NCBI GenBank assembly: GCA_033297205.1
Contig: MU859194.1
Location: forward strand, 1 to 64,000
Origin: Pseudoneurospora amorphoporcata
Taxonomy: Eukaryota > Ascomycota > Sordariomycetes > Sordariales > Sordariaceae
Direction: 5' to 3'
DNA length: 64,000 bases
Shown: positions 21,417 through 31,534 of the stretch, in pieces
Layout: the number at the start of each line of letters is the position of its first letter
How positions within the stretch are numbered: position 1 is the first letter of the stretch
Made by a program: the position numbers and the translations under genes
Notes under the pieces: generated by a model
The model's input: only the letters and a program-made list of their open reading frames with translations
What the model was told of the DNA's origin: nothing
The model's database searches: none

Positions 21417-23204
21417 ATGGCTCCCCAAAAGCATGATCCCGAAGAGTAGGCGCTTCTCATTCTCTTCCTCTCCCTTTCTTGCACTGACGACCACTGACCC
21501 TTTTCCAGACACGAGTGGAGGCAAATTGTCAAAAAACCCTACCCACGCCAGAAGCCTGTCTCTCGTCAAATAAATCTCGAAAGAGGAAAAACTCTCATAG
21601 CTCACTTCGCAAGAGTCATGGAGTCCAGGGGAATGCACCCTAAGCAACTACTTTTGAACATTCCCGAATGCCTCACCGAGCTGGTCTACCGCGGCACTAC
21701 ACACCTGCGCCACAAGCTAGGAAGCCTGACATGGCGTCCCGCCGTCCAGTTCGCCAAGGGCATGGCGCAAGCCACGTTCGCTTCCCTCGAAGTTGGCACA
21801 CTGCTTCTCGTTGACCAAGTGACCGCGGAGATTCATATCCACGGCGACACACTCGGCGCTGGGCCTGGCGAGCTCGGTAATCTTGTCCTTTACCGCTGCC
21901 AATCTTCCGCACACGATTACAAGCGCAAGGCCACCGATCTCCCTGGTGTGGAGTTGGTTGTGCTGGACGACGCGTTCTGGCTGCGACTGCTACTGTTCAT
22001 GGACATGGGTTTCGCAGAGTCATACATGCTAGGCGAGTTCGAGTGTGACGACCTGACGTCCTTCTTTCAGATGTTCATCTTGAACCGTGAACGGTTGAAC
22101 AACGGCACGACTTGGTTTTCTGGATTATTCTCCCACATCTCCGGTCTAGCTCGCGTGGCAAACACCATGGACAACGCTCGTCTGAACATCGTACGGCATT
22201 ATGACATCAGCAACGACATGTTTGCTGCTTTCCTGTCGCCGGATATGATGTATTCATGTCCGATTTGGAAGCACTCGACCGGATGTGGCACCAAACAGGA
22301 GGAGAGCCTGGAGGACGCTCAGATGAGAAAGATCAACTACTTCATCGAAGCAGCCAAGATCAAGCCAACCGACCATGTCCTGGAAATTGGAACCGGCTGG
22401 GGCACCATGGCCATTGAAGCCGTGCGCAAGACAGGCTGCCGCGTCACGACTATAACCTTGTCACTGGAGCAAAAGATCTTCGCTGAGGCGAGGATTCAGG
22501 AAGCAGGGTTTTCGGACAGAATTGCGGTGCATCTCATGGACTACCGACTGCTGCCTGAGCGGGAGGTTCCCTACGACAAGATCATATCTTGTGAAATGAT
22601 CGAAGCCGTGGGCGAGAAGTTCCTGGCCACGTATTTCTCGCGCATTGACAAGCTGCTGAAGAAGGATGGAGGAATTGCCGTGTTCCAGTGCATCACCATG
22701 CCGGAGGGTCGACACAAAGGCTATTCGAAGCGTGAAGAGTAAGTCGTCGGTGTCGTTGTAGAGTTTAACATGTGCTAACGTCTGTAGCTTCATTAACCAC
22801 TACATCTTCCCTGGAGGATATCTCCCATCCATCACGCAGTTGATCAACCACATCACGAACGAGTCCAAGGGAACGCTCATTGTCGAAAATATCAAGAACA
22901 TCGGTCCACATTATGTTAAGACGTTGAAGCTGTGGAGAGAGGCCTTTATGGACAAATTTGACTGCGTCATCGTGCCGGCTTTGAAGAAGATGCATCCGTG
23001 TATGACGGCGAAGGACGTTAAAGTGTTTCGGAGGAAGTGGGAGGTGAGTTATTCTTCCGGTCGTTGGAGGTGACGAAGCTGACACATGACCAGTACTACT
23101 TTGCGTACAGTGAGGCTGGTTTCCTGACCAAGACGTTGGGTGATGTGATTATCACGGTTGGCAGGGAGGGTGCGCTTGAGCTGATGGAGGGTATTCCGTT
23201 GTGA
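21417..23204 (+). CDS. Cyclopropane-fatty-acyl-phospholipid synthase family SAM methyltransferase
   Basis: Four exons: 21417-21445, 21509-22738, 22788-23043 and 23094-23204, with introns of 49-63 bp, all in frame, giving 541 residues. The C-terminal two thirds is the CFA synthase/mycolic acid methyltransferase fold. It has the NIVRHYDISNDMF entry segment, the SAM-binding VLEIGTGWG at about residue 300, and CEMIEAVG and FPGGYLPS blocks. The N-terminal 200 residues match the extra domain of long CFA synthases. The enzyme class adds a methylene bridge across acyl double bonds of membrane phospholipids using SAM (established for bacterial members). The fungal substrate is not known to me. No signal peptide or transmembrane segment is evident. 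The 29-nt first exon is supported by the clean frame junction into the HEWRQ segment. Confidence 0.88.
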
Positions 23205-23821
23205 TCGTTACTGAGGATCTCGCCCACATCTTGACGTACGGCGACCATACGGTTATCGTGACCAGGAGAAGGAGGACGGGAGGTGGTAGAAACCAGCATC
23301 TAGACCATGGTATGGCATCTCATGGGTTTCGCATGGTTGGCTTCCACCAGCTTTGTGAAAACCACCAACGGGGTATAGGCATGAAAGAGTAAAAGGGTTA
23401 CTGGTGTTTTCGGCTGGTTGTTCGGTCAATGAAGAAAAGAGCTGAATGTAGCACAAACGGGGTATACCTAGATGCAAACGAGACACGCAGTCCTTTGAAC
23501 CAATACACCTATAGACTCCTCGCGTTCGCCGGAACTCGTTGCCCACATTTTACCTGATTATGACTGGGCTTTGTTTCTCTACCTTGGCAATGATATCTCT
23601 AATCGCCGGTGAACAAATAACAAGGGATTCTGGTGTTCTGGCACAAATCAAGTACACTCTAGTCTAACCCCTGTAACCCCTGTAAGACCCCTTTTCCCAA
23701 GTGCCGTCCAAACAAAACAAACACCAACGCCGTATTTTTCTAGTTAATAATCACAATGCAACCCGCTCGCTATCCATATACAAAACCAATGTTGATGATG
23801 CATCCAGGCAGGAAACTACCT
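23205..23821. other. Convergent 3' region between the CFA-like gene and hat-4
   Basis: About 620 bp between two converging genes; 3' untranslated-type sequence only. Confidence 0.5.
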
Positions 23822-25472
23822 CTACCACCCCCAGGTCCGATTGAGGGCGGTGAAAACGGGTGGCTTCCACTGGATCCTCTCGGGATCAATCAGCCTCTTC
23901 TGCTTGGCCTTGCTCTTCTCCCTCTGCTTGATCAGCTTGTCCGGCACGACAATCTTGTGCTCGCCCTTGTGATAGACCTGCATCTTAAGGGCCTGCAGGG
24001 TGTGTTCCACATCCTGCGTCGTCATGGCCAGCGCAACAGCAATGTTCTCAATCGTGCACGGCTCCTTCCGCGCGTTGTACCCCAGCAGGATGTCGATGAT
24101 GTTCTCGGACCAGTACTGGCGGTAGGACAGCAGGCCGAGATCAGAAAGCGGCTTCTCGGGCGAGCCGAGCTTGCCCTCGATCTTGGACAGCTCGTACGAG
24201 AACTGGATCAGCAGGCGGCCGTACCCCTTGCGCTGGTACTGCGGGAGCGTGAGGATGCACGCGACGTTGTACCCGTCTGTGGACTCTTTTTCCTTGGAGA
24301 AGTAGCCGATCAGGTGGCACCCGCGGTCGTCGCGCGTGGTCATGACGTAGAAGAGGAAGGGGTCGACGTCGTAGTAGAGGGTTTTGTGGTCGAGGAACAT
24401 TTTTGAGAGTAAACAGAGGTTGCGACACCAGGTGCGCTGCCTGCGGCCGTCGATCTCGAAAAACGAGACGTAGTCATCTCTATAAATTTCGTTGCCCGGA
24501 GGGTGGTGCAAATTGCATTTGGTGCGGTGGCGCGCAAAGGATTTGTGCGAGCCGTAGTACGACAGGCAGAACTCGCAGATGTAGATCCGGTCTTCTTGGT
24601 CGAACACCTGCGGGTAGGGAGAGAAGTACCAGGGAAACAGCACGTAGCGGCCGAACTCGACTTGCGAGATGTTGCGGATGCGGGAGATCTCGGTGGGGTT
24701 CTGCGTCATGGATCCGGATGTGCGCAGCTTCTCGATCTCTTGTTCGCGGGAGAAGGATTCGGACTCGAGCTTCCCCTGTGCATCATCACCGCCGACTCGT
24801 TGCTTCTTGTTGAAGGTGCCGGTGGCGTCGGCGGGGATTTCGTCTTGGTCGAGGTCGATCTCGTCTGCTCGACGTTTGACTCCCCTTTCACCACCGACTT
24901 CCAAGCTGGCGGCGTTGGCGTTGGCGTTGGCGTCGGCGTCGGCTGCTCCTCCATCTTCCGTCTGTCCTCCCCTTTTGCCCGGTTGGCCGCCATGGACGGA
25001 GTCGGTCCATGGATGTGATGGTGTTTGGCCGTCGGATGCGACTGACTGTTCCCGCTTGCTGCTGGCCTTTTTATTATGGTTATTATTCTTCTTGGACGGC
25101 TGTTTCTTGGTCTTTGTGTCCTTCTGCTTGTCCTTTTCCGGGTTGGGCCACTCGACGTCCTGGTCGAAATCGATTCTGGCGGCTGGCACCCATTCGTCGA
25201 GCCGCTTGTTGAAGTTGTCGAAGTTGCAGTAGAATTGCCGGCCGGACTTTGTGTCTTTGATGCTGAGGATCTCGGCTCGGCGTAGTTGGCCTTCTTTCAT
25301 TACCATGGCGATGCAGCCCATTCTGTTAAGGCATGTTAGTACTTGGTCTTTGTAGTGTACACCCAAGACAGTGACGACGGGAACATCCATACTTGATGGT
25401 ATCAGGCGTCGCCTTGCCCTTCTGTCGCTTCTCGTCGGAGCCGACAGTGGCATCGCCACCTGGGGGACTCAT
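23822..25472 (-). CDS. hat-4: MYST histone acetyltransferase ESA1 (NuA4 catalytic subunit)
   Basis: Two exons, 25472-25393 and 25322-23822, with a 70-bp intron (GTATGG donor, CTAAC branch, AACAG acceptor), giving 526 residues. An N-terminal chromo-barrel lies at about residues 22-90. A Lys/Asn-rich and Ala-Asn-Asp-repeat linker follows. The MYST domain has the C2HC zinc finger (C276, C279, H292, C296), the acetyl-CoA loop QYQRKGYG at 388-395, the catalytic cysteine C382 and the general base E416. The C-to-E spacing of 34 equals that of yeast Esa1, and K340 aligns with the autoacetylated lysine. Esa1 acetylates H4 and H2A.Z within NuA4 (established). The gene diverges from the REX4 gene. In Neurospora the Esa1-type gene is named hat-4 as I recall; the family is certain, the symbol less so. 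Confidence 0.95.
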
Positions 25473-25990
25473 GATGGCAGTGTTATCTGATGCAATGCTG
25501 TGTAATGCAATCAATGACCGGCGATGTTTTGCGACGAGAAACGATGGACGTGGACGGTGGGCAATTGAATGCGATCAATTTGAACGAGCGACGCGCAATG
25601 TTTTGTCTTGACGTGTTTTGGTGATGTTTTAGCGATTGTTCAGCGGCCGGTTGGAGGGGTCGTTCAGTGGCGTATCCACGGGAGTGGGACACAGACCCCC
25701 TGCATGTGGTGCTGTCTACCCTGTCAATCGGCCAGGAACCGATTTCCCCAGTTGAATTTTCAACAACACCAAGTGGGGCCCTTGTTTAACATGCACTTTC
25801 ACTTTCTCATACAAAACTTATCTCAACCTTTTACCAATTCAAAAAGGAAATCATACCAATTGGAGAACCTCAATCGCCAATTCCCAGAATCCCCAATCGG
25901 ACAAACGACCCCTCATCGAGAGTGACACTCTCGAGTCTCGAGACTTCACCACCACGGTCACCACCAAACCACCAACAAAGGCAGGCCATC
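25473..25990. other. Divergent promoter of hat-4 and the REX4 gene
   Basis: A 518-bp stretch between two ATGs read outward. No coding sequence; specific binding sites were not recognised. Confidence 0.5.
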
Positions 25991-27241
25991 ATGGCCCCGG
26001 AACTCTCCTCAAACTGGAAAAAGTTGCAAGAAAAACTCAAGGCGCCACCAAAGAAGTCCGCCCCCATCAGCCAGGAAGAGCTCTTCAAACAAGAAACTTC
26101 CAAAAAGTCCATCTCCTCCGAGACCCTCAAGCGCAAGGCTTCCGAGAGCAAAGAGGCCGACAAGGCCAAGAAGCACAAGACCCAACCACCAAGGAAGACA
26201 CTCACGCCCAGCAACAGCAAATCAGCAACAATAAGCAGTAAAGACCCAAAAATGGGAGGAAACGTCCAATCAAAGCCCATAACCTCCACCTCCTCCAACA
26301 CCATCTCGCCCTCCCTCCACCTCTGGGCCTCCGAAGAAGGAATCTCCTCTGAATCCCTCGCAGAAGCTTACAACCTCGGTCTCCGCTCCCATTCTTCTTC
26401 CTCCTCTCACGTCCCCCTGTTATCTACCCTCCCGCCCGCCGTTCCCAACGCCGGCTTGACCTTGACCCTCTCCGGCGCCGCCACCACCACCACCCAGGGG
26501 CAGTCTTCGCTCAATGGCAATGGCAATGGCACCAACGGCCTCCCCCTCCCATCCTCCCTCGCAGACGACACCACCACCGCCGACCTCGCCCTCATCCTGT
26601 CCGCCACCAAACAAAACACCCTAGGCAAGTACCTATCCCTAGACTGCGAAATGGTCGGCACCGGCCCCTCAGGCCTCACGTCCCTTCTCGCCCGCGTCTC
26701 CGTCGTCGACTTCCACCTCCACCAAATCTACGACTCGTACGTTCAACCCACCGCCTTCGTGACCGACTGGCGCACGCCCGTCAGCGGGATCACCAAGCGC
26801 CACATGGCCATTGCGCGCCCCTTCGAGTCCGTCCAGGCCACCGTCGCGGCGCTGCTCAAGGGCCGGATCCTGGTGGGTCATGACGTCAAGCACGACTTGG
26901 AGGTTTTGGGGCTGGAACATCCGCATAGGGATATACGGGATACGGCTAAATACAGCGGGTTTAGAAAGTATGGACATGGGCCGAAGCCGAGCTTGAGGGT
27001 GTTGGCTAAGGAAGTGCTGGGGGTGGAGATCCAGAGGGGGGAGCATTCGAGTGTGGAGGATGCGAGGGTGGCGATGTTGTTGTTTCGGAGGGAGAAGTGC
27101 GGGTTTGATGTGGAGAATAGTAAGAGGTATGAGAAGGAGGAGGCCGGGCTGGAAAGGGGGAAGGGGAATGGGAGGGGGAAGGGGGGGAAAGGTGGTGGTG
27201 GCGGAAACGGAAGCGGAAAAAAGAAAAAGGGTAAGAAATGA
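25991..27241 (+). CDS. rex4: REX4-type RNA exonuclease (DEDDh family)
   Basis: A single exon of 416 residues from ATG 25991. An upstream in-frame GTG at 25922 is not a credible start. The N-terminal 200 residues are Lys/Ser-rich and disordered. The DEDDh exonuclease domain spans about residues 210-372: DCEMVG near residue 217 (first two acidic residues), GHDVKHDLEVLG (third), and HSSVEDARVAMLLF (histidine and last aspartate). The KPSLRVLAKEVLG block before the last motif is typical of Rex4/ISG20-like proteins. Yeast Rex4 acts in pre-rRNA processing in the nucleolus (established). The tail is a Gly/Lys-rich basic stretch (GKKKKGKK end) consistent with RNA binding or nucleolar retention (inference). 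It converges on the aminotransferase gene, 346 bp away. Confidence 0.92.
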   Translation: MAPELSSNWKKLQEKLKAPPKKSAPISQEELFKQETSKKSISSETLKRKASESKEADKAKKHKTQPPRKTLTPSNSKSATISSKDPKMGGNVQSKPITSTSSNTISPSLHLWASEEGISSESLAEAYNLGLRSHSSSSSHVPLLSTLPPAVPNAGLTLTLSGAATTTTQGQSSLNGNGNGTNGLPLPSSLADDTTTADLALILSATKQNTLGKYLSLDCEMVGTGPSGLTSLLARVSVVDFHLHQIYDSYVQPTAFVTDWRTPVSGITKRHMAIARPFESVQATVAALLKGRILVGHDVKHDLEVLGLEHPHRDIRDTAKYSGFRKYGHGPKPSLRVLAKEVLGVEIQRGEHSSVEDARVAMLLFRREKCGFDVENSKRYEKEEAGLERGKGNGRGKGGKGGGGGNGSGKKKKGKK

Positions 27242-27587
27242 ACAGAAAGGAGTTTCGGTTAAAGCGAGCATGGGCAGAGCAGAAAGGAGTCTACAGTTTA
27301 CGTTTATTGGTTGAAAGGTATCTTGCCCTTTGCTGTAGGTATATTTCGTTCGCATTTCCCCAAATCTTTTTGCGTGTAGGTAGGTGGGTATACCCCTTTT
27401 GTACTCCATTCGGCTGTTTTTTTTTCTTTTATTGACTGAAGAACTAGGTCTACGCCAACAATGTATCTCAGCCAAGCCATTCCATCACCAGCCAATCTTG
27501 ATAACATTGAATATTTACTGACCATTCATTCATTCATTCATTTCAAAGCATCGCTATCCTATATCAACACATACCCTCCTCCCTCAC
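27242..27587. other. Convergent 3' region between REX4 and the aminotransferase gene
   Basis: A 346-bp stretch with poly-T near 27418-27426 and a CATT tetramer array near 27525-27543; no gene. Confidence 0.5.
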
Positions 27588-29582
27588 TCACTTAAACCCC
27601 TTCAACCCCTTCAACTCCCCACCACCCACCTTCTTTTTGAGTTTGAGCCCCCCCTCCTTCTCAAGTTCAACCTCCTCCACCATCCCCCTCACCACCCTCC
27701 CCAACCTCTCCACCCCCTCCACCAAATCCTCCTCCTCCTCCCAGCTAAAACACACCCGCAAATGCTTCGGGAACCTAATCCCCGCCGTCTCCCCCTCCCC
27801 ACTCACCTCCGCGTTCTCCCCGGGACTCACAACCAACCTCTCCTCCTCCAGCGCCCGTTCCGCCACCTCTCTCGCACTGAATGGCATACTCTCCGGCAAC
27901 CGCAACCACAAAAAATATCCCCCAAACAAAGCAGCTTGGTCTGCCGCCGCCCTCCTTCGCTCCGCGCCCGTCCGGTTATCCTCGATGACCTTAACACCAA
28001 GCGGGCCGAGTTCTTGCTTGATAGCGCCCAGCATCAGCGCGTGCCGCTTCTGCAGACCGGGGCGGACGATCTCGGTTAGATGTTTTTCTAGCGCTCCGGA
28101 GCTGAGCACCTCGTGGATCAAGGCGGCGCAGTACTGCGAGGGCGCGCCGCCGGAGCGGGTAGAGCCTGTTTGGGAGAGCCCGTGTGCAAACGCGGGGGTG
28201 GAGTGCGTCCAGCCTGTTCGGAGGCCGGGACTGAGCAGCTTGGAGAAGGAGCCGTTGGAGACGGCGTGGCCGAAGTGGAGGTCTTGGATTGTGTGGTCGG
28301 GATGGAGGGGTTGCGTGTCTTCTGTGTCGTTGTGGTTTTGGCCGTTGGGAGTGCTGCTGCCCCGGGTGTAACTGTAGTGAGATGATAAGGCGAGGTCGTG
28401 AGCGGAGGGGCCGAGGGAGATGTCGATGTCAGAGAGACGGGGGAGCGGGGTTGGTAGGGGGAGATGGTGGGTGGAGGAAGATTGGTTGGAGGGGGACTGC
28501 AGGACGGGCCATTGGAGAAAGTCGTAGACGTCGTCGGAAATGATGAGGGCGTCGTATTTACGGGCTAACTGGACGAGGGCGTGGCGGCGGGCGAGAGAGG
28601 TGGTGATGCCGGAAGGGTTGGCCGAGGTGGCGACGAGGTAGATGATGTGTTTGTAGCATTTACGGTGGGGGCCGGGGTTTTTGTAGACCTGGGGTTTGTT
28701 AGTTACTTTTCTGATGATTGTATAGAGGGTGGTAATTTGAAGTGAAGTGAGAGTGAGGTTGTAATGGTGAGGAGCAAGGTAGGATCTCCAAGAAGCGATT
28801 CCTCGTCTCCTTTCCTAGATCTCCTTCCCATTTACCCCATATCCTCTGGTTCTCCTCAACCACATCCACTCTCACTTGATCACTTCTCATCACCCCTTTT
28901 CCTCGTTCCCTCCCATCACCACCCATCATCATCACCACCCACATCACCCAAAGGAAAATGCCTAACTCACCGGCTTCTCCGGCCACCTCTTCTCCCCCTC
29001 AACCTCCCTAATCCCCCTCTCCAGCTCCTCCAAATCCACCCCTTCCCCTTCCCCTTCCTCCCCTTCCTCCTCCCTCACATCCCTCAACTTCCCATTCCTA
29101 ACACTAAACCCCGCATCCTCGAAAATCGGCACCGCCAAGTAATAACACGGACTAACCGCCCACACGGCCCTCGTGTACGCCGGATCCGTGAACCCCGCCA
29201 GGATATTCGCCAGGTTCTGCGACGCCCCGCCCGTGACGCAGATCTGGTCCGCCGTGGTGAGGGTGGGGAACCCGTGGGGCGGGTAGGTCTCGTTGGCGTG
29301 GTAATTGCGGGTTAACCAGGCGGCGAGGGAGGAGCGCAGGGGTTGGTAGCCTGGGTCGGGACCGTATTGGAGGGCGGGGACGTTGAAGTTGAATTTTGAG
29401 GAGGAGTCGGGGGATGATGGGTCAGGGGAGGTGAGGAGGGAGTTGGTGGCAGAGAGGAGGTCGGATGGAGGGAGGAGGTGAGGGGAGGGCCAGCCGCGGA
29501 GGAGGTTGATTTGTTTCTTTTCGCCGGGGTGGGTGATGGGGGTTGGGACGTCGGGGTCGGAGAGGGCGGCGGTGGAAGGCAT
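27588..29582 (-). CDS. Fold-type I PLP-dependent aminotransferase (YER152C / 2-aminoadipate aminotransferase-like)
   Basis: Two exons, 29582-28971 and 28688-27588, joined in phase across a 282-bp intron, giving 570 residues. I translated the second exon codon by codon and it is open throughout. Motifs are QINLLRGWPSPHLLP near the start, YGPDPGYQPLR, CVTGGASQNLANIL for cofactor phosphate binding, LVATSANPSG for substrate carboxylate binding, IISDDVYDFLQW with the aspartate that pairs with the PLP ring, and SNGSFSKLLSPGLRTGW with the Schiff-base lysine. Family members transaminate 2-aminoadipate, aromatic or branched amino acids; the substrate here cannot be read from sequence. The loop between the aspartate and lysine motifs is unusually long and Ser/His-rich. 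In-frame ATGs at 29705 and 29738 would add a basic, acid-free extension. Confidence 0.83.
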
Positions 29583-29738
29583 GTTGGTGATGGTGGATGG
29601 TGTTGTTGTTGTTGTTGATGTGTTAATGTTGACTTTGAGTGATGATGACGTTGGAATGTTGAGTTGTTGGTGAGATGAGTTGAACTTTGGTAAGGTCGGG
29701 ACCATAGCTTTGCGACTAAAAAGGCGGATGAATCTCAT

Positions 29739-31534
29739 ATATTGCCGTGGTACTTGTCCGTCATCATGGTCGTCGTTGAATAGATGATGTCGTTTTGCGG
29801 AGACCAATCTTTGGCAGTCAAGACCAGGGACGAGGTCGCTTTTCTCCACCGCCGTGGGGCCGGCCGGCCGGAGGTAGTGGGGCTGAACGGGGCTGAATGA
29901 CGTCTGCGGATCTCACTGCCGGCGAATGCGGCCCGGGAGAGACCCACTCGATCGCCGGTGGTGCATCCGGCTAGCCGACATCCTTGTGACCATATCTAGC
30001 ATATCTGCAAGAGCGGTCTGTAAGACGGGCAAAAAGTCGATAGGTTTGTAAATGTCTAAACTCACGACTGATAGGAAGTTTGAATAGCCATCGACTCCTA
30101 GAGCGGCCATGCTTTAAACAGTGAAGTCAAACTTCTATAAAACAGGCTTTTGTCTAATCTCAAATACATTTTTAAGAGTTCTCGGCGGTTCCTTATCGTG
30201 GCTACGTACGGCGGTACGAAGGAAACTCCAAAACCCCGAGAATGGCTCCATGTGACACTGCCAGTCTGACGCCTACCTAGATACAGAACCGCTCAGAAAG
30301 CAACATGGAATGAAACTGAGACCGTTCGGAAATCTCCTCAGACAAATTTCTCGCTGTTCCTAACTAAACTAAACTAGTGAAAAACATAGCAGGCAGCTAT
30401 GCGCTCGCATAATCCGCTTGACGCTTGTCCAAGCCCTTTCATGCCTTAGTTCTAGGTATCAAGAGGAAGAAGAAGAAGAAGAACATTACGAGACAGTTCC
30501 CTAGAATAGCAAATAAAATGAGCAATGAGAGAATACCAAGTTCCTTACGACCATAACGGCCATGACCATGAATGAGTCCATGGTATTGTTTGTTCTATCC
30601 CCCCAACGCCACGCCTACCCACACAACGAAAAGTTCAAACAAACACCCGTGAGGTAAGAACGGACAGAAAGATTTTTGCCATTCTTTCAACCTTTTTTCG
30701 TTCCTACCTACACACACGCCATATATGTATGTGCATATACACTACAAGTACACCGTGTAGTAGCACCATGTAGCCCGTCTCCCCCATCAAACCATCAACG
30801 CATCAATCAAGTTGGGCTTCATCCATCCTTCTCAAACAAAAATCCCTTTGTGCGAAATTGTGTAAAAACCCATTTATCATCCTAAACGCTTTCTTCCTTT
30901 GGTCGTTTCATTCATTGTTCGTATCGTGTGATTGATTGTATTAAAACTCTTGCGCTTCATCGCCGCTCTCCCTAATGGTTGCTAGGTAGGTAAAAAAGTG
31001 CTGGTAGCCGTTTTTTTGAAGCCTCCTTCACTGAACTGACTGACTGCAGTGAAGCATACCTAGACTAGGCAATTCCTCTCTTTTCATCTTGCTATCCTCT
31101 GTGCTTCTCCCCGTGTTACTGTCACCCTATTCACCCTGCCTTCATGCTGTAATGGCTTCTCCTTCTCCTTCTTCATTTTATTCCTAATACCACTTCCTCA
31201 GAGAAGCTTTGACTCCTCACATGCTTCTTGGGTTGATTCCAACAATTCGACATGTAACTCATCTTGAGAGCGAAAGCCAAACCCACTTGGCAAAATACCA
31301 TGCCGACCACCTGACAGACCGAGCTGGGTCATGTGCTCACACTGTAGCCTGTCTCGCCTTGGTGCCCATCCGACTAGCCAGACAAACAGACAGCTGCCTG
31401 GCCAGTTCCTGGATATTATCCGCCAAAGGGCTCCTCTCCCTCAGACAGGTATCCGAGCAGGCCTCCTAGTCCGCAGCACTAGAACCACCTGCTGACTCTC
31501 GAGTTTCCTTCCTTGTAAGCAAACGGACCCCGTT
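29739..31534. other. Intergenic: aminotransferase promoter and 3' region of the next gene
   Basis: About 1.8 kb with no recognisable gene. It is A/T-richer near 30100-30600 and has a GAAGAA run near 30470. The GTG-initiated frame upstream of the aminotransferase (to 29849) is probably leader. I see no RNA gene. Confidence 0.45.
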
